Shown piece after piece: positions 23,220-30,223 of a stretch of 32,471 nucleotides of DNA. The first letter of the stretch is position 1; the number at the start of each line of letters is the position of its first letter. The notes beneath the pieces are model-generated. The model saw nothing but the letters and a program-made list of their open reading frames with translations, ran no database searches and was not told where the DNA came from. The position numbers and the translations under genes are program-made. Origin of the DNA: Streptomyces sp. CBMA123 (lineage in GTDB: Bacteria; Actinomycetota; Actinomycetes; Streptomycetales; Streptomycetaceae); assembly GCF_014596465.1 (NCBI RefSeq), contig NZ_MECK01000631.1:1-32471 (forward strand), read 5' to 3'.

Positions 23220-23564
23220 ATGATCAAGAAGTCCCTCGCCGCCGCCGGTCTGGCCGCCGCCGCCATCGCGATGTCCGCCGGCTCGGCTTCCGCCATCGTC
23301 GACTCGGACGGCGCCGCCACCTCCGTCCAGGGCAACGGCGGCACCAACCAGACCGGCACCCACGGCAACGGCAGCCCGAACTTCCACACCCTGGACAACG
23401 CGAACATCTGCCTGCCGGAGGTCCACAACATCGCCGTCGCCGTCGTCGGCGTCGCGGTTCCGGTCGAGGTGCCCGTCCTGAACAGCACCCCGAAGCAGAT
23501 CTGCAACGTCGGCCAGAACACCCAGTCCTCGGGCGACGCGGGTGTCTCGCACCTGATCGGCTGA
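23220..23564 (+). CDS. Rodlin-like secreted protein (second copy)
   Basis: A 114-residue paralogue of the preceding gene, equal in length and with cysteines at the same positions (64 and 95). Matching segments are DSDGAATSVQGNGGTN, NGSPNFHTLDNANICLPEVHN, a Val-rich stretch (VAVVGVAVPVEVPV) and the end SSGDAGVSHLIG. RdlA and RdlB also come as a tandem pair in Streptomyces and are both needed for rodlets. The 82-bp gap to the first copy has no clear terminator or sigma-BldN motif, so both are probably read from one promoter. A ribosome binding site (GAGAGG) precedes ATG 23220, and a strong hairpin follows the stop. Confidence 0.82.
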   Translation: MIKKSLAAAGLAAAAIAMSAGSASAIVDSDGAATSVQGNGGTNQTGTHGNGSPNFHTLDNANICLPEVHNIAVAVVGVAVPVEVPVLNSTPKQICNVGQNTQSSGDAGVSHLIG

Positions 23565-23584
23565 TCAAGGGGCATGGCACGGAC

Positions 23585-23620
23585 GGAGGGCCCGGGGAGG
23601 ATGGTCTCCCCGGGCCCTCC
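23585..23620 (+). terminator. Terminator after the rodlin-like pair
   Basis: 15-bp perfect stem GGAGGGCCCGGGGAG / CTCCCCGGGCCCTCC with a 6-nt loop, 20 bp after the stop codon. Confidence 0.85.
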
Positions 23621-23778
23621 GGGCTTGACCGAGGTGTCCGGCCCGGCCGCCGAACCACTGCGGCCGACCGGGTGACCGTCCGTCCGGACCGGCGCGTGCG
23701 ACGTCGGCCGGGCGGCCGAGGTGATCACCAGTCAGAGCAAGGGCGCCCGCGGGGCGCCCCCACAGAGAGGGCAGATCC

Positions 23779-24045
23779 ATGAAGAGCAAGCTGGCCAAGG
23801 CCGCCCTGACCGCCACCGCCGCGCTCGCGCTCGCGGGTGCCGCCACCCCGGCGTTCGCCCACGTCGGCCTGGCGGGCGGCGGCGGCATCGTCGCCTCCGG
23901 CGACCAGCCGTTCGTGGCCGGGATGGAGTGGGGCGTCGGCCACACCTCCGACGTCGTCGCCGGCGGCTTCGGTGGCGGCGCCGCCACCGCGACCGACCTG
24001 GTGGGCGGCGGCGAGGGCTTCGCGCACATCAACGGCTGGAAGTAA
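23779..24045 (+). CDS. Small secreted Gly-rich protein of unknown family
   Basis: An 88-residue protein with a signal peptide (MKSKLAKAALTATAALALAG, cleavage after AFA near residue 27). The mature 61 residues are Gly-rich (HVGLAGGGGIVASG, VVAGGFGGGAATATDLVGGG), without cysteine, ending FAHINGWK. The composition resembles small structural or fibre-forming proteins, but I recognise no family. The ribosome binding site GAGAGGG precedes ATG 23779. It has its own terminator and lies at the edge of the chaplin/rodlin island, convergent with hemB. A surface role is inferred from context. Confidence 0.75.
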   Translation: MKSKLAKAALTATAALALAGAATPAFAHVGLAGGGGIVASGDQPFVAGMEWGVGHTSDVVAGGFGGGAATATDLVGGGEGFAHINGWK

Positions 24046-24050
24046 CAGCC

Positions 24051-24092
24051 GGAAGGCCGGGCCGCCCCCGTCGGGGGGTGGCCCGGCCTTCC
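24051..24092. terminator. Bidirectional terminator between the Gly-rich protein gene and hemB
   Basis: Long stem from GGAAGGCCGGGCC (24051) to GGCCCGGCCTTCC (24092) with a short loop near 24070-24072. It lies between convergent genes. Confidence 0.85.
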
Positions 24093-24107
24093 GCTGTGCG
24101 GGGTCCG

Positions 24108-25088
24108 CTACTTGAGCATCCCGGCGGCCTCGACGGCCCAGTAGGTGAGGATCTGCTCGGCGCCGGCCCGGCGGAGCGAGGTGAGCGTCTCCATGATCAT
24201 CCGCTCCCGGTCGATCCAGCCGTTCGCGGCGGCGGCCTCGACCATCGCGTACTCGCCGGACACCTGGTACGCGGAGACCGGCACCGGGGAGGCGTCGGCG
24301 ATCTGGCGCAGGATGTCCAGGTAGGCCATGCCCGGCTTGACCATCACCAGGTCGGCGCCCTCGGCGAGGTCCTGCTCCAGCTCGCGCAGCGCCTCGCGGG
24401 CGTTGGCCGGGTCCTGCTGGTAGGCCTTGCGGTCGCCCTTGAGCGAGGAGCCGACTGCCTCGCGGAACGGGCCGTAGAAGGCCGAGGCGTACTTGGCGGT
24501 GTAGGCGAGGATGCCGGTGTCCTGGTGCCCCGCCTCGTCCAACGCCCGCCGGATGACGGCGATCTGACCGTCCATCATGCCGGACGGGCCGACCAGGTGG
24601 ACGCCCGCGTCGGCCTGCACCCGGGCCATCTCGGCGTAGCGCTCCAGGGTGGCGTCGTTGTCCACGCTGCCGTCGGCGGCCAGTACCCCGCAGTGGCCGT
24701 GGTCGGTGTACTCGTCCAGGCAGAGGTCGGACATGACCACCAGGGCGTCGCCGACCTCGGCGACCACGTCCCGGATCGCCCGCTGGAGGATGCCGTCCGG
24801 GTTGGTGCCCTCGCTGCCGATCGCGTCCTGCACGGCCGGGACGCCGAACAGCATGACGCCGCCGAGGCCCGCCTCGGCCGCCTCGACGACGGCCTTGCGC
24901 AGGGTGTCGCGGGTGTGCTGGACCACGCCCGGCATCGAGGAGACCGGGACGGGCTCGCTGACACCCTCGCGGACGAACAGCGGCAGGACCAGCTCCGCCG
25001 GGTGCAGCCGGGTCTCGGCGACCAGTCGGCGCATCGCCGGGCTCTGCCGCAGCCGGCGCGGGCGAACGTACGGGAATTCAGCGGACAC
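24108..25088 (-). CDS. hemB: Delta-aminolevulinic acid dehydratase (porphobilinogen synthase)
   Basis: A 326-residue TIM-barrel enzyme that joins two 5-aminolevulinate molecules into porphobilinogen. The two catalytic lysines are visible in AYTAKYASAFYGPFR (Lys 199) and VMVKPGMAYLD (Lys 251). The metal-site loop reads DLCLDEYTDHGHCG. Cys 123 and Cys 133 are present, but the middle zinc ligand of the classical three-Cys site is Asp 125. The allosteric metal region (EGADLV, ANGWIDRE) is normal. GTG 25088 has GGAGAG about 9 bp upstream. It is the last gene of rex-hemA-hemC-hemD-hemB. A hairpin between hemD and hemB may reduce or separate its transcription. Confidence 0.95.
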   Translation of the reverse strand: MSAEFPYVRPRRLRQSPAMRRLVAETRLHPAELVLPLFVREGVSEPVPVSSMPGVVQHTRDTLRKAVVEAAEAGLGGVMLFGVPAVQDAIGSEGTNPDGILQRAIRDVVAEVGDALVVMSDLCLDEYTDHGHCGVLAADGSVDNDATLERYAEMARVQADAGVHLVGPSGMMDGQIAVIRRALDEAGHQDTGILAYTAKYASAFYGPFREAVGSSLKGDRKAYQQDPANAREALRELEQDLAEGADLVMVKPGMAYLDILRQIADASPVPVSAYQVSGEYAMVEAAAANGWIDRERMIMETLTSLRRAGAEQILTYWAVEAAGMLK

Positions 25089-25119
25089 GGCTTCTCTCTC
25101 CGAACGGTTGTGCAGCGCA

Positions 25120-25142
25120 GGGGGCGGCGAACCGCCGCCCCC
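25120..25142 (-). terminator. Hairpin between hemD and hemB
   Basis: 9-bp GC stem GGGGGCGGC / GCCGCCCCC with a 5-nt loop in the 76-bp gap. It may be an attenuator or partial terminator, because hemB follows on the same strand 31 bp later. Confidence 0.6.
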
Positions 25143-25164
25143 GACACCATAGTTGGGGGTACCC

Positions 25165-26811
25165 TCAGCGGGCCTTGCGGCGGGAGCCCGGACGGCGCTC
25201 GCTGGGCCGGTAGACCGGCTCGCCCGCGGCCGTCGCGGTGTCCCGGCGCCTGGCCCCGAAGTCTGCCAGTGCCTGGGCCAGCGCGGCCGCCGACGGCGCC
25301 GGGGCCATCACGTCGACCCGCAGGCCGTGCTCCTCGGCGGTCTTGGCGGTGGCCGGACCGATGCAGGCGATGACCGTGACGTTGTGCGGCTTGCCGGCGA
25401 TGCCGACCAGGTTCCGGACGGTCGAGGACGAGGTGAACAGCACCGCGTCGAAGCCGCCGCCCTTGATCGCCTCCCGGGTCTCGGCCGGCGGCGGCGAGGC
25501 GCGCACCGTCCGGTACGCCGTCACGTCGTCGACCTCCCAGCCGAGCTCGACCAGGCCGGCCACCAGGGTCTCGGTGGCGATGTCGGCGCGCGGCAGCAGC
25601 ACCCGGTCGATCGGGTCGAAGACCGGGTCGTACGGCGGCCAGTCCTCCAGCAGCCCGGCGGCGGACTGCTCGCCGGAGGGCACCAGGTCCGGCTTCACGC
25701 CGAAGTCCACCAGGGCCTGGGCGGTGGTCTCGCCGACCGCCGCGACCTTGATCCCGGCGAACGCCCGGGCGTCCAGGCCGTACTCCTCGAACTTCTCCCG
25801 GACGGCGCGGACGGCGTTCACCGAGGTGAAGGCGATCCACTCGTAGCGGCCGGTGACCAGGCCCTTGATGGCCCGCTCCATCTGCTGCGGGGTGCGCGGC
25901 GGCTCGACCGCGATGGTCGGCACCTCCTGCGGCACCGCGCCGTACGAGCGCAGCTGCTCGGACAGGCCGTGGGCCTGCTCCTTGGTGCGCGGCACGAGGA
26001 CGTTCCAGCCGAACAGCGGCTTGGTCTCGAACCACGAGTGCGAGGCGCGGTGGGCGACCTGCTCGCCCACCACGGCTATCACCGAGGTCGCCGGGTCCAC
26101 CGGGGCGGAGACCGGCGAGGGCAGCACCCGGGCCACCTTGAGGTCGGCCGCGATGGTGGACAGCGTGGAGGTGAAGGTGCGCTGGCGGGTGGTGGTGCCG
26201 GAGAGGGTGGCGCTCAGCGCCGACTCCGGCTTGCGGCCGTTGGAGACCAGCGCGCTCGCGGTGGCCGGCAGCTGGCCCAGGGTGGTGCGGACCACCAGGG
26301 TGGTCTCCGGCGCGCCCAGGTCGACCGGGGCGCCGGACAGCAGCTGGCCGCCGTCCACGAAGCGGACGTCGGTGCCGGTCGCGCCGCGCAGCGGGACGCC
26401 CGCGTACGCCGGGACGCCGACCGACTGGGCGACGCCCGGGATCACCTCGAAGGGGATCCCGTCGCCCGCGCAGCTGAGCATCTCCTCGGCGGCGCAGCCG
26501 TCCAGGCCCGGGTCGCCGTCGACGGTGCGGACCACGTGCTTGCCGGCCCGGACGGCGTCGGCGACCAGCTTGGCCAGGTCGAAGTCGGTGCCCTCGGCGG
26601 CCGGGGCGTGCACCTGCACGCCGGCCGGGCAGTGGGTGCGCACGGCCGCGGCGGTCAGCGGGTCGGCGACCAGGACGTCGGCCGAGGACAGCACCTCGAC
26701 GGCGCGCAGGGTCAGCAGGCCCGGGTCACCGGGGCCCGCCCCCAGGAAGGTGCACCGTCCGGTGGGCTGCCCGGCGGGGAACAGGGCGTCGGTGGCGGCG
26801 GTGGGGCTCAT
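25165..26811 (-). CDS. hemD: Uroporphyrinogen-III synthase fused to an SUMT-like methyltransferase domain
   Basis: A 548-residue fusion. Residues of about 15-255 resemble uroporphyrinogen-III C-methyltransferase (CobA/SUMT): FLGAGPGDPGLLTLRAVEVL near the N-terminus binds S-adenosylmethionine. About 270-530 is HemD, which cyclises hydroxymethylbilane to uroporphyrinogen III (VLVPRTKEQA, AFTSVNAVRAV, AAVGETTAQAL, VLFTSSSTVRNL, ACIGPATAKTAEEHG). In the first domain the usual KGGDPFVFGRGGEE block is replaced by VDGDPGLDGCAAEEM, and the later substrate region is also altered, so methyltransferase activity is doubtful. Similar changes are, as I recall, common in Streptomyces fusions. The HemD part looks intact. 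ATG 26811 overlaps the hemC stop by 4 bp. Confidence 0.92.
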   Translation of the reverse strand: MSPTAATDALFPAGQPTGRCTFLGAGPGDPGLLTLRAVEVLSSADVLVADPLTAAAVRTHCPAGVQVHAPAAEGTDFDLAKLVADAVRAGKHVVRTVDGDPGLDGCAAEEMLSCAGDGIPFEVIPGVAQSVGVPAYAGVPLRGATGTDVRFVDGGQLLSGAPVDLGAPETTLVVRTTLGQLPATASALVSNGRKPESALSATLSGTTTRQRTFTSTLSTIAADLKVARVLPSPVSAPVDPATSVIAVVGEQVAHRASHSWFETKPLFGWNVLVPRTKEQAHGLSEQLRSYGAVPQEVPTIAVEPPRTPQQMERAIKGLVTGRYEWIAFTSVNAVRAVREKFEEYGLDARAFAGIKVAAVGETTAQALVDFGVKPDLVPSGEQSAAGLLEDWPPYDPVFDPIDRVLLPRADIATETLVAGLVELGWEVDDVTAYRTVRASPPPAETREAIKGGGFDAVLFTSSSTVRNLVGIAGKPHNVTVIACIGPATAKTAEEHGLRVDVMAPAPSAAALAQALADFGARRRDTATAAGEPVYRPSERRPGSRRKAR

Positions 26812-27857
26812 CGGGCTCGCTCCCCCATCAGGGTGGCCGCGCCCGCGTCGAGCAGCCGGACGGCCAGGGCGTGGCCGAGGGCCCGCGCCTGCCGCTCGGC
26901 GGTCTCGTCGAGGACGATCGGACCGTTGGCGGACATCTTCAGCAGGGCGGTGCCGTCGGGGTCGCCGACCACGCCGTCCAGCTGCAGTTCGTTCTCCCGG
27001 CCCCAGGTGGCCAGTGCGGCCACCGGGGCCGAGCAGCCGGCCTCCAGGGCGGCCAGCAGGGCGCGCTCGGCGGCCACGGCGACCCTGGTGGGGGCGTGGT
27101 CCAGCAGGGCGAGCGCGGCGGTCAGCTCAGCGTTGGCGGTGGTGCACTCGATCGCCAGCGCGCCCTGGCCGGGGGCCGGGAGCATCAGCTCGTGGTCGAG
27201 GTGCTGGGAGATCTCGGCGCTGCGGCCGAGCCGGTTGAGTCCGGCGGTGGCCAGCACCACGGCGTCCAGCTCGCCGGCGCTCACGTAGCCGATCCGGGTG
27301 TCCACGTTGCCGCGGATCGCGACGGTCTCCAGCTGGGCCTCGCGGGCCCGGGCCCAGGCGTTCAGCTGGGCCATCCGGCGTGGGGAGCCGGTGCCTATCC
27401 GGGCCGGGCGGCCGGCCCCGGCCAGCTTCTCCACCAGCTCGTCCAGGGTCAGGCCCTCGGCGGCGACCAGGGCGTCCCGGGCGTCCTCGCGCACGGGGAC
27501 GGCGGCCAGCGCCAGACCCTCGGGGGCGGCGGTGGGCAGGTCCTTGAGCGAGTGCACGGCGAAGTCGATCCGGCCCTCCTGCAGGGCGTCCCGCAGCGCG
27601 GAGACGAACACGCCGGTGCCGCCGATCTGCGCGAGCGCCTCCCGGGAGGTGTCGCCGTAGGTGGTGATCTCGACCAGCTCGACGGGGCGGCCGGTGAGCC
27701 TGGTCACCTCGCGGGCGACCATGCCCGACTGGGCCATGGCGAGCGCGCTGCGCCGGGTGCCGAGGCGCAGGGCGGCGGCCGGAGCCTGCTCGGTGAGCGG
27801 TTGACCATTCATGAGGTGATCGTCCCGGTGGTACTCGTGGGATGGCTGACGGTTCAT
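26808..27857 (-). CDS. hemC: Hydroxymethylbilane synthase (porphobilinogen deaminase)
   Basis: A 349-residue enzyme that polymerises four porphobilinogens to hydroxymethylbilane. Family blocks are LRLGTRRSALAMAQS, FVSALRDALQEGRIDFAVHSLKDLP, GTGSPRRMAQL and RGNVDTRIG. Cys 275 in LEAGCSAPVA carries the dipyrromethane cofactor. The start ATG 27857 overlaps the hemA TGA by 4 bp and has GGGAG 7 bp upstream. This gives a 30-residue N-terminal extension (MNRQPSHEYHRDDHL...) before the core. An internal ATG at 27812 would shorten it but has no ribosome binding site. The middle gene of the heme operon. Confidence 0.95.
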   Translation of the reverse strand: MNRQPSHEYHRDDHLMNGQPLTEQAPAAALRLGTRRSALAMAQSGMVAREVTRLTGRPVELVEITTYGDTSREALAQIGGTGVFVSALRDALQEGRIDFAVHSLKDLPTAAPEGLALAAVPVREDARDALVAAEGLTLDELVEKLAGAGRPARIGTGSPRRMAQLNAWARAREAQLETVAIRGNVDTRIGYVSAGELDAVVLATAGLNRLGRSAEISQHLDHELMLPAPGQGALAIECTTANAELTAALALLDHAPTRVAVAAERALLAALEAGCSAPVAALATWGRENELQLDGVVGDPDGTALLKMSANGPIVLDETAERQARALGHALAVRLLDAGAATLMGERAR

Positions 27858-29194
27858 CTGGTGCTCCCGGCCGAAGGCTGGGGGCGGCCGCCGACGGGCG
27901 TGCCCGACACGGCGTGCACGGCTGCCGGGTCGAGGTCGAACAGCTCGCGCAGGGCGTCCGCGTAGGAGGCGCCGCCGGGCTCGGCGGCCAGCTGCTTCAC
28001 CCGGACGGTCGGGGCGTGCAGCAGCTTGTCGACGACGCGACGGACGGTCTGGGTGATCTCGGCGCGGGAGCGCTCGTCCAGGTCGGGCAGCCGGGAGTCC
28101 AGCCGGCCCAGTTCGGCGGCGACCACGTCGGAGGCCATCGCCCGCAGGGCGACCACGGTCGGCGCGATCCGGGCGGCCCGCTGGGCGGCGCCGAAGGCGG
28201 TCACCTCGTCGGAGACGATCCGGGTGACCTCGTCGACGTCGCCGGCGCCGGGGCTGGCGGCGTGCGCGTGGGAGAGGCTCTCCAGGTCGACCAGCAGGGC
28301 GCCGGCCAGCTCGTGCACGGCGTGGTCGACGTCGCGCGGCATGGCGAGGTCGAGCAGCGCCAGCGGCTCGGGGGACGTGCGGGAGGCGACGGCGGCGGCC
28401 ACGTCCTCGGCCCGGACCACCACACCGGCCGCGCCGGTGCAGGAGATCACCAGGTCGACGTCGGCCAGCGCCTCGGGCACCTTGGCGAGGTCCAGGGCGC
28501 GGGCCACGTCCGGGCCGAGGATCTCCACCAGGCGCTCGGCGCGGGCCGGGGTGCGGTTGGCGATCAGCAGGTCGGTGACCCCGGAGCGGACCAGGGTGGC
28601 GGCGGCCAGCGAGCTCATCGAGCCGGCCCCGACCACCAGCGCGCGCTTGCCGGCGATCCCGCCCGCGCCCGCGGCGACCTGCTCCAGGCCGAAGGTGACC
28701 AGCGACTGGCCGGCCTTGTCGATGCCGGTCTCGCTGTGCGCCCGCTTGCCGACCCGCAGGGCCTGCTGGAACAGCTCGTTCAGGCCGCGCCCGGCGGTGT
28801 GCTCGTCCTGGGCCTTGGCCAGCGCGTCGCGCAGCTGGCCGAGGATCTGGCCCTCGCCGACCACCATCGAGTCCAGGCCGCAGGCCACCGAGAAGAGGTG
28901 GTGGACGGCGCGGTCCTCGTAGTGGACGTACAGGTGGGAGGTCAGCTCCTCCAGGTCCACCCCGCTGTGGTGGGCCAGCAGCAGCGACAGCTCGGCGACG
29001 CCCGCGTGGAACTTGTCCACGTCCGCGTACAGCTCGATCCGGTTGCAGGTGTTGAGCAGCGCGGCCTCGGCGACGGTCGAGGACGCAGCCGCGTCGTGCA
29101 GCAGCCGGGTCGGGACCTCACCGGTCAGCGCGGCGCGCTCCAGCACGCCGACCGACGCCGTCCGGTGGCTCAGTCCGACGACGAGAAGACTCAT
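27854..29194 (-). CDS. hemA: Glutamyl-tRNA reductase
   Basis: NADPH-dependent enzyme, 446 residues, which reduces glutamyl-tRNA(Glu) to glutamate-1-semialdehyde. This is the first and rate-limiting step of the C5 pathway. The N-terminal catalytic domain starts SLLVVGLSHRTASVGVLER and has the nucleophile Cys 50 in LLNTCNRIELY. GLDSMVVGEGQILGQ is the family signature. The NADPH-binding Rossmann motif ALVVGAGSMSSLAAATLV follows near residue 185, and a C-terminal dimerisation helix ends the protein. ATG 29194 has GGGGGA upstream and lies 25 bp after the rex stop. It is under Rex control through the shared promoter. Confidence 0.96.
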   Translation of the reverse strand: MSLLVVGLSHRTASVGVLERAALTGEVPTRLLHDAAASSTVAEAALLNTCNRIELYADVDKFHAGVAELSLLLAHHSGVDLEELTSHLYVHYEDRAVHHLFSVACGLDSMVVGEGQILGQLRDALAKAQDEHTAGRGLNELFQQALRVGKRAHSETGIDKAGQSLVTFGLEQVAAGAGGIAGKRALVVGAGSMSSLAAATLVRSGVTDLLIANRTPARAERLVEILGPDVARALDLAKVPEALADVDLVISCTGAAGVVVRAEDVAAAVASRTSPEPLALLDLAMPRDVDHAVHELAGALLVDLESLSHAHAASPGAGDVDEVTRIVSDEVTAFGAAQRAARIAPTVVALRAMASDVVAAELGRLDSRLPDLDERSRAEITQTVRRVVDKLLHAPTVRVKQLAAEPGGASYADALRELFDLDPAAVHAVSGTPVGGRPQPSAGSTR

Positions 29195-29219
29195 GCCCGT
29201 CCCCCACAGCTTTCGGTGT

Positions 29220-30122
29220 TCATGCGGGCATCACCGCGGACAGCTCGCCCTCGCCGCCCTTGGCGGACTTGCCCTTGGCCGACTGCTCGGCCTGGTCGTT
29301 GGCCTCCGGCTCGGCGCCGCCGCGGCCCTTGCCGCTGCCGCCGGCCGCCCGGCGCAGCTTGGCCGCGGCCGCCCGGACCGGGCCGGGGGCGCGGTCCAGC
29401 ACGGACTCGGTGCGGTCGGTCTCCTCGCCGGCCTTGCGCTGCTCGTGGAAGGCGAGGATCTGCAGCTCGATGGAGAGGTCCACCTTGCGCACGTCCACGC
29501 CGTCCGGGACGGTCAGCACGGTCGGGGCGAAGTTGAGGATGCTGGTGACGCCCGCCTCGACCAGCCGGTCGCACACCTGCTGGGCGGCGCCGGGCGGGGT
29601 GGTGATCACACCGATCGAGACGTGCTGGCTCTCGACGATCGCCTCCAGCTCGTCCATGTGGCGCACCGGCAGCCCCGCGGCGGTGGAACCGACCACGTTG
29701 GGGTCGGCGTCCAACAGGGCGGCGACCCGGAACCCGCGGGAGGCGAAGCCGCCGTAGTTGGCGAGGGCGTGGCCGAGGTTCCCGATGCCGACGATGACGA
29801 CCGGCCAGTCCTGGGTCAGACCGAGCTCGCGGGAGATCTGGTAGACGAGGTACTCGACGTCGTAGCCGACGCCGCGGGTGCCGTAGGAGCCGAGGTAGGA
29901 GAAGTCCTTGCGCAGCTTGGCCGAGTTCACGCCGGCCGCGGCGGCCAGCTCCTCGGAGGAGACGGTCGGCACCGAGCGCTCGGAGAGCGCGGTGAGGGCC
30001 CGCAGGTAGAGGGGAAGCCGGGCGACGGTCGCCTCCGGGATGCCCCGGGCGCGCGAGGGTCGGCGCGCGGCGCCCTGGTCGGGCGTCTGCGAACTGCTCT
30101 GTGGTGATCGGCCGATTGCCAC
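29220..30122 (-). CDS. rex: Redox-sensing transcriptional repressor Rex
   Basis: NADH/NAD+-sensing repressor, 300 residues. The winged-helix DNA-binding domain is at about 28-85 (ATVARLPLYLRALTALSERS, then GVNSAKLRKDFSYLGSYGTRGVGY, the Rex signature). The Rossmann domain has VVIVGIGNLGHALANYGGF near residue 108. High NADH releases it from DNA. In S. coelicolor it represses rex-hemACD, cydABCD and nuo, and the same operon layout is present here. It is longer than usual: a Lys/Ala/Gly/Glu-rich, probably disordered tail of about 50 residues follows the folded part. GTG 30122 has AGGAG 5 bp upstream. A longer frame upstream is not used. Confidence 0.96.
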   Translation of the reverse strand: MAIGRSPQSSSQTPDQGAARRPSRARGIPEATVARLPLYLRALTALSERSVPTVSSEELAAAAGVNSAKLRKDFSYLGSYGTRGVGYDVEYLVYQISRELGLTQDWPVVIVGIGNLGHALANYGGFASRGFRVAALLDADPNVVGSTAAGLPVRHMDELEAIVESQHVSIGVITTPPGAAQQVCDRLVEAGVTSILNFAPTVLTVPDGVDVRKVDLSIELQILAFHEQRKAGEETDRTESVLDRAPGPVRAAAAKLRRAAGGSGKGRGGAEPEANDQAEQSAKGKSAKGGEGELSAVMPA

Positions 30123-30167
30123 GGTGCTCCTGTGGGTGAAGCTGGGCTTTGGCAGCCAGGCTAAGCG

Positions 30168-30187
30168 TTTGTGAACGTGTGCACAAA
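30168..30187 (-). promoter_or_regulatory. Rex operator (ROP) over the rex-hem promoter
   Basis: TTTGTG...CACAAA palindrome with centre AACGTGTG. It fits the Rex operator TTGTGAAC-N-TTCACAA except for one base in the right half. On the minus strand TTGTGC (30181-30186), 17 bp, then TAGCCT (30158-30163) make a good vegetative promoter that the operator overlaps. Binding would block rex-hemACDB, i.e. autoregulation. Confidence 0.9.
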
Positions 30188-30223
30188 GATGGTGTCCGTT
30201 TTGTCCCGGCACAGTGATGCGCA

